NCBI GenBank assembly: GCA_910579275.1
Contig: CAJTTO010000046.1
Coordinates: forward strand, 1 to 35,086
Length of the DNA: 35,086 nucleotides
Direction of reading: 5' to 3'
Origin: an uncultured Lachnospiraceae bacterium
GTDB lineage: Bacteria; Bacillota; Clostridia; Lachnospirales; Lachnospiraceae
Shown: positions 17,453 through 25,263 of the stretch, piece by piece
Layout of the letters: each line of letters begins with the position of its first letter
Numbering within the stretch: position 1 is the first letter of the stretch
Notes under the pieces: generated by a model
What the model saw: only the letters and a program-made list of their open reading frames with translations
The model's database searches: none
Told to the model about the DNA's origin: nothing
Made by a program: the position numbers and the translations under genes

Positions 17453-17677
17453 CTATGGGCGATGCGCTTCGGCTTCAATCGCCTGCACGTCATCCTTGTC
17501 AAAATCGTTTTCACGCAAATGCTTCATCGCATGCAAAAAACGCTTTTGCTGGGCTTCAAACGTGATATTTTTGTCAATAAAGATGGTCACGCTGCCATCC
17601 TCGTTTGGCGCTACCGCCTCGTGCACTTTTGTGGATGGAAATCCGATAAGCTGTATGTTGTAGTCGACGTCAGCCAA
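17453..17677 (-). CDS. Small ImmA-like partner of the XRE regulator
   Basis: A 74-residue protein encoded just after the XRE gene and overlapping its end by 8 nt, so translation is coupled. It starts with TTG; the GGAGCGGGGG before it serves as ribosome binding site. The segment AQQKRFLHAMKHLRENDF resembles the helix of ImmA/IrrE proteases but lacks the full HEXXH zinc motif. It may be a degenerate or accessory form that modulates the repressor. I recognise the gene pair as frequent in clostridia but know no tested function. Confidence 0.6.
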   Translation of the reverse strand: MADVDYNIQLIGFPSTKVHEAVAPNEDGSVTIFIDKNITFEAQQKRFLHAMKHLRENDFDKDDVQAIEAEAHRP

Positions 17678-18035
17678 TTTGCCCCCGCTCCTTTCTCTTT
17701 AATGCCAGAAGCATGTCATATGCCGTCTGGATATCTTCCGGCTGCGCATCGCGCGCGGCGTCGTACAACAGGCGCAGCTCCCTGTTTCCGAAGATATCCT
17801 GCGCGATGGCGGCGGTTTCCCTGTTTAAGTAGTATTCTTCCTGCGGTTCTGCTCCCGTAAGGTAATCAATTGTCACGCCAAAGTAATCAGCCAGCTTTTG
17901 CAGCGTCTTTGTCGTGGGCAGGCTTTTCCCGCTGCGCCAGTTGCTGAGCGCCGTCTGGGAAACGCCAGTATCTTTTGCCACCTTATAGGACGAGATACCT
18001 TTGCTTTGTAATAATTGTTCAAAATCCTTGTACAT
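17670..18035 (-). CDS. XRE-family (Cro/CI-like) transcriptional repressor
   Basis: A protein of 121 residues. The N-terminal HTH (about 5-62) reads SSYKVAKDTGVSQTALSNWRSGKSLPTTKTLQKLADYFGVTIDYL, a textbook XRE domain. The C-terminal half is a helical dimerisation or sensor region. It stands divergent to the tail locus with a palindrome and two outward promoters in between, like a prophage repressor. GGAG lies 9 nt before ATG. It probably represses the tail genes or an early antirepressor; that target is inferred from position only. Confidence 0.85.
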   Translation of the reverse strand: MYKDFEQLLQSKGISSYKVAKDTGVSQTALSNWRSGKSLPTTKTLQKLADYFGVTIDYLTGAEPQEEYYLNRETAAIAQDIFGNRELRLLYDAARDAQPEDIQTAYDMLLALKRKERGQIG

Positions 18036-18063
18036 GATTTATGCTCCTTTCACAAATAGAACA

Positions 18064-18077
18064 TATTTTCGAAAATA
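18064..18077. promoter_or_regulatory. Candidate XRE operator
   Basis: TATTTTCGAAAATA is a perfect 14-bp palindrome about 29 bp upstream of the repressor start and 14 bp before the rightward promoter P1. Two CTTACGAAA motifs (18123-18131 and 18243-18251) share its CGAAA core and may be further half-sites. Confidence 0.5.
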
Positions 18078-18090
18078 ATGGCGAAATCCA

Positions 18091-18119
18091 TTGACGCATT
18101 TCTCAAAGCGGAGTAATAT
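18091..18119 (+). promoter_or_regulatory. Rightward promoter P1 of the control region
   Basis: TTGACG, 17 nt, TAATAT, directed away from the repressor and toward the tail genes. A CTTACGAAA motif follows at the expected transcript start. Confidence 0.65.
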
Positions 18120-18156
18120 ATACTTACGAAAACGAAAGCAATCAATAGAAATGCTT

Positions 18157-18184
18157 TTGACATAATGTGCTTTCCCCATATAAA
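18157..18184 (+). promoter_or_regulatory. Rightward promoter P2 of the control region
   Basis: TTGACA, 16 nt, TATAAA, about 30 nt before AGGAAG and an ATG at 18215 that opens only 13 codons (MKQKYFQEIAYEI). The short frame may be the stump of an early gene or a leader peptide. Repeats B2 and A4 follow. Confidence 0.6.
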
Positions 18185-18274
18185 ATGCGGCTGTTTTGTA
18201 ATAGGAAGTATACCATGAAACAAAAGTATTTTCAAGAAATTGCTTACGAAATATGATGTATGTGAAACAGTGTA

Positions 18275-18417
18275 GTTACTGTTCAGACATCCAACAAAGT
18301 AGTGGGAATCATGCGCCAAAATGCTCGCCTTTTAGCATTTTGTGTGCAAAATCTGTTATCATTCACACCTCAATAGCTTGTATGCCGATAAAAACCGGCG
18401 TGGGTGTGAATTGTAAC
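18275..18417 (-). repeat. Family B repeat, copy B2
   Basis: The reverse-orientation partner of B1, with the same inverted repeat around GGTGTGAAT and the same CTGAACAGTAAC end. It has an additional hairpin CAAAATGCT/AGCATTTTG that B1 lacks. It lies between promoter P2 and the late regulator gene. Confidence 0.8.
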
Positions 18418-18431
18418 ACAGTGTAGCAATT

Positions 18432-18526
18432 GAGATGCATCAAGCCGCGGTATATGGCTTTGACGCCACGAAGTGGGTTTTCACGGCTTGATGCTTGTAA
18501 CAGGAAGGCGAAGGCTGAACGGTTAC
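18432..18526 (+). repeat. Family A repeat, copy A4 (left part missing)
   Basis: It matches family A from GATGCATCAAGCC to GGCTGAACGGTTAC but lacks the GTAACAGTTCAG half. It directly follows B2. With A5 in the opposite orientation at 32917 it stands at the other side of the tail locus. Confidence 0.75.
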
Positions 18527-18584
18527 TGATGCGTTTTCATCTGCTACAGCCGCAGAGCGAACAGGAATGAAAGGAATGATGCTT

Positions 18585-19010
18585 ATGACAGCAAAAGAAT
18601 ATTTACAACAATTACAGAAACTGGATGTGGTTATTAACCAGAGAATACACGAAAAGGATGACCTCCGCGCACGGCTTTTGAGAATCGGAAGCGCCGACTA
18701 TTCAAAGGAGCGCGTAAAGACAAGCCGCTCGGCGGGAGCAGGGTATGAAAAGCAGATTGTCAAGATAATCGACCTTGAAAATGAGATTGACAGTCTGATT
18801 GATAAGTATGTTGACCTGAAACACAAGGTGATTGGCGAGATTCACAATATCAATAAGGCTGACCATATAAAACTGCTCTACAAAAGGTATGTTGAGAACA
18901 AGATGCTTGAGGTGATTGCCGATGAAATGAGCTATAGCTACCAGTACATAAAGGAGCTGCACAGACATGCCCTGCAGGAATTTTCAACTACCTACCCAAA
19001 CCTACCTTGA
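18585..19010 (+). CDS. DUF1492/ArpU-like phage late transcriptional regulator
   Basis: A protein of about 141 residues with an N-terminal coiled coil and a C-terminal sigma-70 region 4-like HTH (MLEVIADEMSYSYQYIKELHRHALQEF). Proteins of this kind (ArpU, DUF1492) switch on late genes of Gram-positive phages and of tail-like bacteriocins. It immediately precedes the tail operon, so it is likely the activator of that operon. ATG 18585 has AAAGGAA about 8 nt upstream; ATG codons at 18567, 18576 and 18579 are less well placed. Confidence 0.82.
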   Translation: MTAKEYLQQLQKLDVVINQRIHEKDDLRARLLRIGSADYSKERVKTSRSAGAGYEKQIVKIIDLENEIDSLIDKYVDLKHKVIGEIHNINKADHIKLLYKRYVENKMLEVIADEMSYSYQYIKELHRHALQEFSTTYPNLP

Positions 19011-19033
19011 GATGTGTTATTATGATATTGTGA

Positions 19034-19074
19034 AAAATCACCCATTGGAAATGACAACAAACACAGGTGATTTT
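19034..19074 (+). promoter_or_regulatory. Inverted repeat in the leader of the tail operon
   Basis: AAAATCACC (19034-19042) and GGTGATTTT (19066-19074) are a perfect 9-bp inverted repeat around 23 nt. It lies between the late regulator and the first tail gene, just upstream of an AAAGGGGGTGA site. No -35/-10 pair is convincing here, which fits a promoter that depends on the ArpU-like activator. Confidence 0.45.
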
Positions 19075-19090
19075 GAAAGGGGGTGATGGC

Positions 19091-19126
19091 ATGGCAAAGG
19101 CTGTCTGGCACAAAAAAGGCTTTTAG
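19091..19126 (+). CDS. Possible 11-residue peptide before the tail terminator gene
   Basis: ATG 19091 opens MAKAVWHKKGF and ends with TAG at 19126. It is preceded by a strong GGGGGTGA site. The next gene has its own GGAGG starting right after this stop codon. It could be a leader peptide; homologous loci would show whether it is conserved. Confidence 0.35.
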   Translation: MAKAVWHKKGF

Positions 19127-19138
19127 GGAGGTGGATGC

Positions 19139-19567
19139 ATGATTAATTCCATAATTGATTCAGTCAGCGCCTCCTTACGTGCTGAATTCGGTGACAGCTT
19201 CACCATTTATACAGAGTCGCTTGAACAAGGTTTTGAAAGACCTTGTTTTTTTGTGCTCTGTGTCGGCGGCGCGAATCAGCTGACGCGTGGAAACCGGTAT
19301 TTCAGGGAGAACCAGTTTTGCATTCGGTATGTTCCAATAAGCAGGGAACAGGCAGACAAGGAATGCAATGCGGCTGCAGAAAGGCTTTCCCTCTGCCTTG
19401 AGCAGATTGTGGTTTCGGGCGACAGCGTGCGCGGTACGAAAATGAAGTGGGCAGCAGCGGACGGAAAGCTTAATTTTTATGTAAACTACGACTTGTTTGT
19501 TTACAGGGAGAAGGATGCTGTCCCAGTCATGGAGGAGATTTCCATGGAAACTTCCATGAAAGCATGA
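19139..19567 (+). CDS. Phage tail terminator protein (DUF6838-like)
   Basis: A protein of 142 residues with the features of the small tail-terminator/completion protein that sits before the sheath in PBSX-like and diffocin-like clusters: it opens with INSIIDSVSASLRAEFG, then FERPCFFVLCVGGANQLTRGNRYFRENQFCIRYVP. It caps the end of the sheath/tube stack. In a head-less particle it would close the free end. GGAGG lies 7 nt before the start. Confidence 0.75.
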   Translation: MINSIIDSVSASLRAEFGDSFTIYTESLEQGFERPCFFVLCVGGANQLTRGNRYFRENQFCIRYVPISREQADKECNAAAERLSLCLEQIVVSGDSVRGTKMKWAAADGKLNFYVNYDLFVYREKDAVPVMEEISMETSMKA

Positions 19568-19579
19568 AGGAGGGGAAGA

Positions 19580-19648
19580 ATGAAACAGTACAAAACAAAA
19601 AATGTAAAAGAACAAAACAAAAATCAAATGAAAGGTAAGGTGAAATGA
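19580..19648 (+). CDS. Possible 22-residue basic peptide coupled to the sheath gene
   Basis: AAGGAGGGG precedes ATG 19580, which opens MKQYKTKNVKEQNKNQMKGK and ends at TGA 19646-19648, overlapping an ATG at 19645 (ATGA). The strong site and the overlap suggest it is translated and feeds ribosomes into the sheath gene. Its composition (Lys, Asn, Gln) suggests no folded domain. Confidence 0.4.
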   Translation: MKQYKTKNVKEQNKNQMKGKVK

Positions 19649-19650
19649 CA

Positions 19651-20961
19651 ATGGCATTAGGAGGAGGAACATTTATCGTACAAAATAAGGAACTGCCGGG
19701 AGCTTACATAAACTTTGTATCAAAGGCAACAGCATCGGCATCCCTTTCCGAAAGGGGAATCGCAACGATGCCCCTTGAACTGGACTGGGGCGTTACCGGT
19801 GAAATTTTCGAGGTGACAAGCGGTGATTTCCAGAAAAAGAGCATGGAGCTTTTTGGATATGCATACACCAGCGACAAACTCAAAGGACTCAGGGACTTAT
19901 TCCTGAACACAAAGACACTTTACGCATACCGCCTGAACGGAAACGGAAAGAAGGCTGCAAACAGTCTTGCGGAGGCGTTGTATTGCGGTGTGCGCGGCAA
20001 TGACCTCAAAATTTCGATTCAGTCAGATGCGGATGACGCGTCCGGATTTCACGTAAAAACCATCTTGGGAAATGAAATTGTGGATGAGCAGACTGTCACG
20101 GCGTCAGATGCGCTCAAGGATAACAAGTATGTAACCTGGAAGTCGGGGATTGTGCTTGAGGAGACAGTGTCAATGCCGTTAGAGGGCGGTGAAAACGGAG
20201 AGACAGGCAGTGCGGATCATCAGGCATATCTGGATAAGGCAGAAGCCTACCAGTTCAATACCATGGGTGCAGCCGTGACGGACGATGCCACAAAGGCACT
20301 GTATGCGGCTTACAATAAAAGACTGCGTGATGAGCTGGGCATGAAATTCCAGCTTGTGCTTTATGATTATGCAAAAGCGGATTATCTCGGTGTCATCAGC
20401 GTAAACAATAAGGTTCTCGACGACGACTGCAGCGCGGCGAGCCTAGTGTACTGGGTGACAGGTGTGTCAGCCGGATGCGCGGTCAATAAGAGCAGCCAGA
20501 ACAAGGTTTATGACGGCAGCTTTACAGTCGACACGCCCTATACACAGAGCCAGCTGGCGGCGGCGTCCAAGGCGGGCAAGTATACATTTCACATGGTAGG
20601 CTCAGAAGTGCGTGTACTTGAGGATGTCAATACGATGGTCACGACTTCCGATACCATGGGAGATATTTTCAAGGATAACCAGACAATCAGAGTGATGGAT
20701 CAGATTGGCAATGATATTGCGGTGCTTTTCAACACAAAGTACCTTGGTGTCGTTCCAAATGATGCCGCGGGACGGATTTCCCTCTGGTCGGATATCGTAA
20801 AACACCATGAGCAGCTTCAGGAAATCAGGGCGATAGAGAATTTCTCTGACGCGGACGTGAAAGTGGAGCAGGGAGACACGAAGAAATCGGTTGTAGTGAC
20901 GGATGCCGTGACCGTCGTGAATGCGATGGGCAGACTTTACATGACTGTCACAGTGGCGTAA
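19651..20961 (+). CDS. Contractile tail sheath protein (XkdK-like)
   Basis: A protein of about 436 residues in the Phage_sheath family. The N-terminus ALGGGTFIVQNKELPGAYINFVS is the hallmark of the Firmicute XkdK group, and the C-terminus (VNAMGRLYMTVTV) is the conserved strand that interlocks sheath subunits. The sheath contracts and drives the inner tube through the target envelope. ATG 19651 has TAAGGTG 8 nt upstream and gives the usual MALGGG start; ATG 19645 is the alternative coupled to the small upstream frame. Confidence 0.93.
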   Translation: MALGGGTFIVQNKELPGAYINFVSKATASASLSERGIATMPLELDWGVTGEIFEVTSGDFQKKSMELFGYAYTSDKLKGLRDLFLNTKTLYAYRLNGNGKKAANSLAEALYCGVRGNDLKISIQSDADDASGFHVKTILGNEIVDEQTVTASDALKDNKYVTWKSGIVLEETVSMPLEGGENGETGSADHQAYLDKAEAYQFNTMGAAVTDDATKALYAAYNKRLRDELGMKFQLVLYDYAKADYLGVISVNNKVLDDDCSAASLVYWVTGVSAGCAVNKSSQNKVYDGSFTVDTPYTQSQLAAASKAGKYTFHMVGSEVRVLEDVNTMVTTSDTMGDIFKDNQTIRVMDQIGNDIAVLFNTKYLGVVPNDAAGRISLWSDIVKHHEQLQEIRAIENFSDADVKVEQGDTKKSVVVTDAVTVVNAMGRLYMTVTVA

Positions 20962-20977
20962 GAAAGGAGCAGGACAA

Positions 20978-21463
20978 ATGAATGGTAATGTAGTAATGAA
21001 AGCAAAAGATACAGTATTTGCGGCGTTGGCAGAGTGTTTTATCACAATCGGCACACGCCGTTATAATTTTATGCAGGCGATTAACCTCGAGGCAAAGTTT
21101 GAGAAAAACAAGACGGAAGTGCCGATTCTGGGCAAGACCGGAAAGGGAAACAAGGCATCCGGATGGAAGGGGACGGGCAGTGCCACATTCCATTACAATA
21201 CATCCATTTTCCGCCAGATGATGATTCAGTACAAGGAAACCGGAGAGGATGTCTATTTTGAAATTCAGATTTCCAATGAGGACAAGACTTCCGCAGCGGG
21301 ACGCCAGACAATCATCTTGATGGACTGTAACATTGACGGCGGTATTCTGGCGAAGTTTGACGCGGACGGTGAGTATCTTGACGAGGAGATGGATTTCACG
21401 TTTGAAGATTTCAAGATGCCGGAAGCGTTCAGGGATCTGGAAGGGTTTCTGACAAACGGATAA
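20978..21463 (+). CDS. Tail tube protein (XkdM-like)
   Basis: A protein of 161 residues of the XkdM family, the inner tube subunit beneath the sheath. Typical segments are INLEAKFEKNKTEVPILGKTGKGNKASGWKGTGSATFHYN, the beta-barrel loop that stacks rings, and FDFxFEDFKMPEAF near the end. AAAGGAG lies about 11 nt before ATG. It is 16 nt downstream of the sheath gene and co-transcribed with it. Confidence 0.92.
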   Translation: MNGNVVMKAKDTVFAALAECFITIGTRRYNFMQAINLEAKFEKNKTEVPILGKTGKGNKASGWKGTGSATFHYNTSIFRQMMIQYKETGEDVYFEIQISNEDKTSAAGRQTIILMDCNIDGGILAKFDADGEYLDEEMDFTFEDFKMPEAFRDLEGFLTNG

Positions 21464-21471
21464 AAACAGGA

Positions 21472-21502
21472 CGGGCAGGGGAGAGGGATATGCTCCTGCC
21501 CG
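21472..21502 (+). promoter_or_regulatory. Strong hairpin between tube and chaperone genes
   Basis: CGGGCAGGGGAG pairs with CTCCTGCCCG with a short loop, and no T tract follows. In tail operons such a stem can protect the abundant sheath/tube message or partly block read-through into the low-copy chaperone and tape-measure genes. Confidence 0.5.
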
Positions 21503-21527
21503 ATTAAGAGAAAAGGAGAAGAAAAAA

Positions 21528-21959
21528 ATGTCAAAATTTAGCAGATTTATGAAGTCCAATAAAATTGAAAAGAAAAACGGGTTTTTTGCCCCGACCAAAT
21601 CGCTCTGTGACGAGAGTGGAAATCCGCTCGAATGGGAGTTCCGCCATATCACGTCAAAGGAGAACGAGACTTTTCGGGATGACTGTACCATTGAGGTTCA
21701 GATAACCGGTAAACCCAATATGTTCCGCCCGAAGCTTCAGTCCGGAAAATATATCCAGAAAATGATTGCGGCGTCCGTTGTCACGCCTGACCTGTACGAT
21801 GCCCAGCTGCAGGATTCCTACGGGGTAAGCACGCCGGAGGAGCTTCTGCTTGCAATGGTTGACGACCCCGGCGAATATGCCGATTTGGCGGCGTTTGTCC
21901 AGAATTTTCAGGGATTTAACACTTCCTTTGAGGACAAGGTGGACGAGGCAAAAAACTAA
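21528..21959 (+). CDS. Tail assembly chaperone, short form (XkdN-like, G-type)
   Basis: A 143-residue protein of the XkdN/tail-chaperone group (SKFSRFMKSNKIEKKNGFFAPTKSLCDESGNPLEWEFRHI, then YIQKMIAASVVTPDLYDAQLQDSYGV). It sits between tube and tape measure, as in lambda G/GT and all long-tailed phages. It coats the tape measure protein during tube growth and is not in the final particle. The frame ends directly after the slippery heptamer A AAA AAC (21950-21956). Confidence 0.88.
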   Translation: MSKFSRFMKSNKIEKKNGFFAPTKSLCDESGNPLEWEFRHITSKENETFRDDCTIEVQITGKPNMFRPKLQSGKYIQKMIAASVVTPDLYDAQLQDSYGVSTPEELLLAMVDDPGEYADLAAFVQNFQGFNTSFEDKVDEAKN

Positions 21960-22150
21960 TTGAGGAAGGGGATTGGGAGGCAAATTTTGCGTACTATTCC
22001 CTTCTGAAGCTCCATATTCTGCCCTCTGTTTTCCTCGCCATGGACGAACAGGAGAAAGCGTTTGTCGTGGCGGCAGTCAAATTGAAAATGGAGGCAGACA
22101 AAAAAGAAAGGAAACGGATTGAAGCGAAGTCGAAAAAGAAAGGCAGGTGA
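21528..22150 (+). CDS. Tail assembly chaperone, -1 frameshift long form (GT-type)
   Basis: At 21950-21956 the codons GCA AAA AAC form the canonical slippery site A AAA AAC directly before TAA. A -1 shift enters a second open frame from CTA at 21956 to TGA at 22148-22150, adding 64 residues (LIEEGDWEANFAYYSLLKLH..., ending in a very basic KKERKR/KSKKKGR tail), about 207 in total. AAGGTGG at 21936-21942, 7 nt before the heptamer, could act as a stimulatory internal ribosome binding site. The second frame has no start codon suited to independent use, and its stop overlaps the GTG start of the tape measure (GTGA). This layout is established for tail chaperones; the efficiency is unknown. Confidence 0.88.
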
Positions 22151-24558
22151 TTTATACGGCTACAATCGGAGCAATGGAAGTATTTATGAGCACAGGCGTC
22201 GAGCGGTTCCGGCAGGAAGTGCAGAGCACGGATGCCATGCTGCAGCGGTTGAGCGGGACACAGAATGCAATTGCAATGCAGGCGTACAACACCAGCATTT
22301 TCCCGCCCGAAACATGGCAGAATCTAAACGGCATGGCAGTCAGGATTGACAATGTACGGCAGCGTATCCGTCAGATAGAAAGCAACCCGCTCAATATTGG
22401 GACAAACACGGCAAACACGCAGCTGGAACAACTGCGGATGCAGCTGGGGCAGGCAGTGCAGGAACAGAGTCGGGTGAATCAGGCGGTGCAGAACATGGAC
22501 GTGCAGGCAGCCGATGAATCCTACATGCGCCTGTCGCAGACAATTGGGGACACGGAGCGGTTTATCCGTGACAATGCCAATGCGCAGGGGCGGTTTAACC
22601 GCAGCATTCAGAGTGGAACGGACAGCGCAGCACGTCTCGGAAATATGATTGCGCGTGTCGTAGGTAATTTTAGCATCAACGACGGACTTAAAAAGGCTAA
22701 GGAGCTGATTGACGGCTGTACGGCGGCATATGACGCGCAGCTGAATGCGCAAATACGCCTTGCCAGTGCACTTACGAATATACCAAGTCAGAAAAACAGT
22801 GCGCGGCTTGAAATTGGTGCAGACGCTGACACGACGGCTGTCACTGCGGCGTATGACCAGATTACCGCAAAGGCAGGGGAGATACAGGAAAAGGGAATTT
22901 ATGACAGCAATGTCATGACTGCGGCGGCAGCGGAGCTTTCGACACATTTCCGTGATGCGGATGCCGTCGAAATGATGATGGGGACGCTTGCAGATTACGC
23001 GGCAGGGATGTCCGGAGGAAGTGCGGTTGACGCTGCGGGGATGGCAGATCATGCCGCGCGTCTGGGCGGTCTGCGCTCCGGAGACTATGATACGCTGACA
23101 AACAGCGGCATTTCATTGACACAGACGCAGAAAGACATCATTTCCGGAGAGGCGTCAAGGCAGCAGATTGTGGCATCGCTGGGGGAAGAATACCTTGCCA
23201 TGTCTGCGGATATGCAGGCGGCGGCAGCGATTACACAGGCAATTGACCAGTCATGGTCCGGGCTGTACGAAAAAGTAAGCAGCACCCCGCAGGGGAAAAT
23301 TGTGCAAATGACGAACGCATGGAGTCGTATGCAGGCGGTCATGGGCGGGCAGCTCTATCCGTATGTGCTTTTGTTTGTGGATGCCATTACCGAAAACTGG
23401 GGAACCATTCAGACGGTGCTTGGCGGCATTGTGACAGGACTGCAGGCTGTGCTTGGCGTTCTGTCATGGCTGCTGGAGGGGGCGCTTGGCTTTGCGCAGG
23501 CAGTGATAGACAACTGGGGATGGATAAGCCCTGTCATCTATGGCATTGCGGCGGCATTGGCGGTCTATTATGGCTGGCAGCTGTTGTGCGCCGCGGCAAT
23601 TGGACTGATGAATACCGCAAGAAGTATTATCAACGGCATAACGCAGGCGCAGGCAGCATTGAATATCGTGATGAGCCAAAACCCGATTATGCTGGTTGTG
23701 ATTGCAGTGATAGCCCTGATAGCCCTGTTTTATGCGCTGGTGGGAATAATCAATCAGTTTGCAGGAACTTCCATATCGGCGACAGCATTAATCTGCGGTG
23801 CGTTTATGATTGCACTTGCGTTTATCGGCAATATTCTGATTGGATTGTGGAATCTTGTCGCGGATGTGTTTGTGCTGATTTATAACCTTGTTGCGGAGGT
23901 TGCAAACTTTGTCGGAAATGTCTTTGACGATCCGATCGGTGCGGTTGCCAGGCTCTTTTTGGGACTGGCTGACACTGTGCTTGGCGTGCTCGAAACGCTG
24001 GCATCCGCCATCGACACAATTTTTGGCTCGAATCTTTCCGGGGCAGTCGCCGGATGGCGGGAGATGCTTGGCGGATGGGTGGAGGATACCTTTGGCAAGG
24101 GAGAGGAAATCATGGAAAAAATGGACGCTTCGAGTATGCATCTGGAGCGTTTTGAGTACAATGCGGCAATGGAGGCCGGGTTCGCGTTCGGCGACGGCAT
24201 TGATGAGCGCTTTGCGGAGTTTGACCTTTCTGCCCTTTTTGGAACGACAGGCATTCCGTCCGGACAGGATTTTGTGGGAGGGTATTCCGGCGTTGAGACC
24301 GCGGAGCGTGTCGATGCGATTGCCGGAAATACAGATGCGATTGCCGATTCCATGAATATATCCGCAGAGGAGCTCAAGTATCTGCACGACATTGCGGAGC
24401 AGGAGGCAATCAACCGTTTTACGACCGCGGAAATCACCATTGAACAGACAAACCACAACAACATTAAAAACGGAATGGACTTGGACGGCATCCTGTCCAA
24501 CATGACGGATATGGTGAACGAAGCCGTCTACATTTCAACGGAAGGGGTGCATGTGTAA
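22147..24558 (+). CDS. Tape measure protein
   Basis: An 803-residue protein. The N-terminal 200 residues are helical and rich in Gln and Asn, followed by Ala-rich helices (about 200-400). A long hydrophobic segment (about 405-620) can form membrane-spanning helices, then an amphipathic C-terminus. It sets tail length and may form a channel in the target membrane. GTG 22147 overlaps the stop of the frameshifted chaperone and has AAAGG upstream; ATG 22174 is an alternative. The length fits a tail roughly of PBSX/diffocin size by the usual residue-to-length rule. Confidence 0.9.
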   Translation: MIYTATIGAMEVFMSTGVERFRQEVQSTDAMLQRLSGTQNAIAMQAYNTSIFPPETWQNLNGMAVRIDNVRQRIRQIESNPLNIGTNTANTQLEQLRMQLGQAVQEQSRVNQAVQNMDVQAADESYMRLSQTIGDTERFIRDNANAQGRFNRSIQSGTDSAARLGNMIARVVGNFSINDGLKKAKELIDGCTAAYDAQLNAQIRLASALTNIPSQKNSARLEIGADADTTAVTAAYDQITAKAGEIQEKGIYDSNVMTAAAAELSTHFRDADAVEMMMGTLADYAAGMSGGSAVDAAGMADHAARLGGLRSGDYDTLTNSGISLTQTQKDIISGEASRQQIVASLGEEYLAMSADMQAAAAITQAIDQSWSGLYEKVSSTPQGKIVQMTNAWSRMQAVMGGQLYPYVLLFVDAITENWGTIQTVLGGIVTGLQAVLGVLSWLLEGALGFAQAVIDNWGWISPVIYGIAAALAVYYGWQLLCAAAIGLMNTARSIINGITQAQAALNIVMSQNPIMLVVIAVIALIALFYALVGIINQFAGTSISATALICGAFMIALAFIGNILIGLWNLVADVFVLIYNLVAEVANFVGNVFDDPIGAVARLFLGLADTVLGVLETLASAIDTIFGSNLSGAVAGWREMLGGWVEDTFGKGEEIMEKMDASSMHLERFEYNAAMEAGFAFGDGIDERFAEFDLSALFGTTGIPSGQDFVGGYSGVETAERVDAIAGNTDAIADSMNISAEELKYLHDIAEQEAINRFTTAEITIEQTNHNNIKNGMDLDGILSNMTDMVNEAVYISTEGVHV

Positions 24559-25247
24559 TGTCAAAAAACGGATATGATTTTTATTTGGGAAAATGCCTGC
24601 TTCCGGTTGCGCCCTCAAAACTTACCGTCAACATCAACAATGCAAATCAGACGGTGACACTGATAAATGAGGGGGAAATCAATGTTTTGAAACAGGCAGA
24701 GCTGACGGATATTTCATTTGAATGTATGATACCGCAGATGAAATATCCGTTTGCGGTTTATAAAGCGGGGTTCAAGGGCGCCGATTATTTTCTCGGCTGT
24801 TTTGAGGCGCTGAAAACAAGCGGACAGCCGTTCCAGTTTATCGTGTGCAGAGGCAGACCGGATGGAAAGCGTCTGTTTGACACCAATATGAAGGTGGCGA
24901 TGGAGGACTACAAAATTATAGAGGATGCAGACGAGGGCTTTGACATTGTTGTCCAGATAAAACTGAAACAGTGGAGGGATTACGGGACAAAGCTGGTAAG
25001 CATCCGTTTTGATACGCAGCGGGCGCAGGCAAGCGTCGAGACAGAGCGGGAGACAACGAACGCGCCCGACCAGAATACACCACAGACATATACCGTTGTA
25101 AAAGGCGACTGTCTTTGGACAATAGCCAAAAAATTTTATGGGAACGGTTCAAAATATACTGTGATATATGACGCAAACAGGTCGGTAATCGGAGGAAATC
25201 CCAACCTGATTTATCCGGGACAGGTACTAAACATTCCGGCAGTGTAG
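24558..25247 (+). CDS. LysM-domain tail/hub protein (XkdP-like)
   Basis: A protein of 229 residues. Residues 1 to about 150 are the phage tail N-terminal domain (FYLGKCLLPVAPSKLTVNINNANQTVTLINEGEINVLK). Residues 178-228 are a LysM domain (YTVVKGDCLWTIAKKFYG, then NPNLIYPGQVLNIP). LysM binds peptidoglycan, which fits a baseplate-hub protein that anchors the tube end to the cell wall. The ATG overlaps the tape-measure stop by 1 nt. Confidence 0.9.
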   Translation: MSKNGYDFYLGKCLLPVAPSKLTVNINNANQTVTLINEGEINVLKQAELTDISFECMIPQMKYPFAVYKAGFKGADYFLGCFEALKTSGQPFQFIVCRGRPDGKRLFDTNMKVAMEDYKIIEDADEGFDIVVQIKLKQWRDYGTKLVSIRFDTQRAQASVETERETTNAPDQNTPQTYTVVKGDCLWTIAKKFYGNGSKYTVIYDANRSVIGGNPNLIYPGQVLNIPAV

Positions 25248-25263
25248 AAAGGGGGGACAACGC

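Noticed and set aside
18050..18319. 89-codon minus-strand frame in the control region
   Set aside because: It crosses promoters P1/P2, the operator-like sites and part of repeat B2, and resembles no protein. Control DNA explains the region better.
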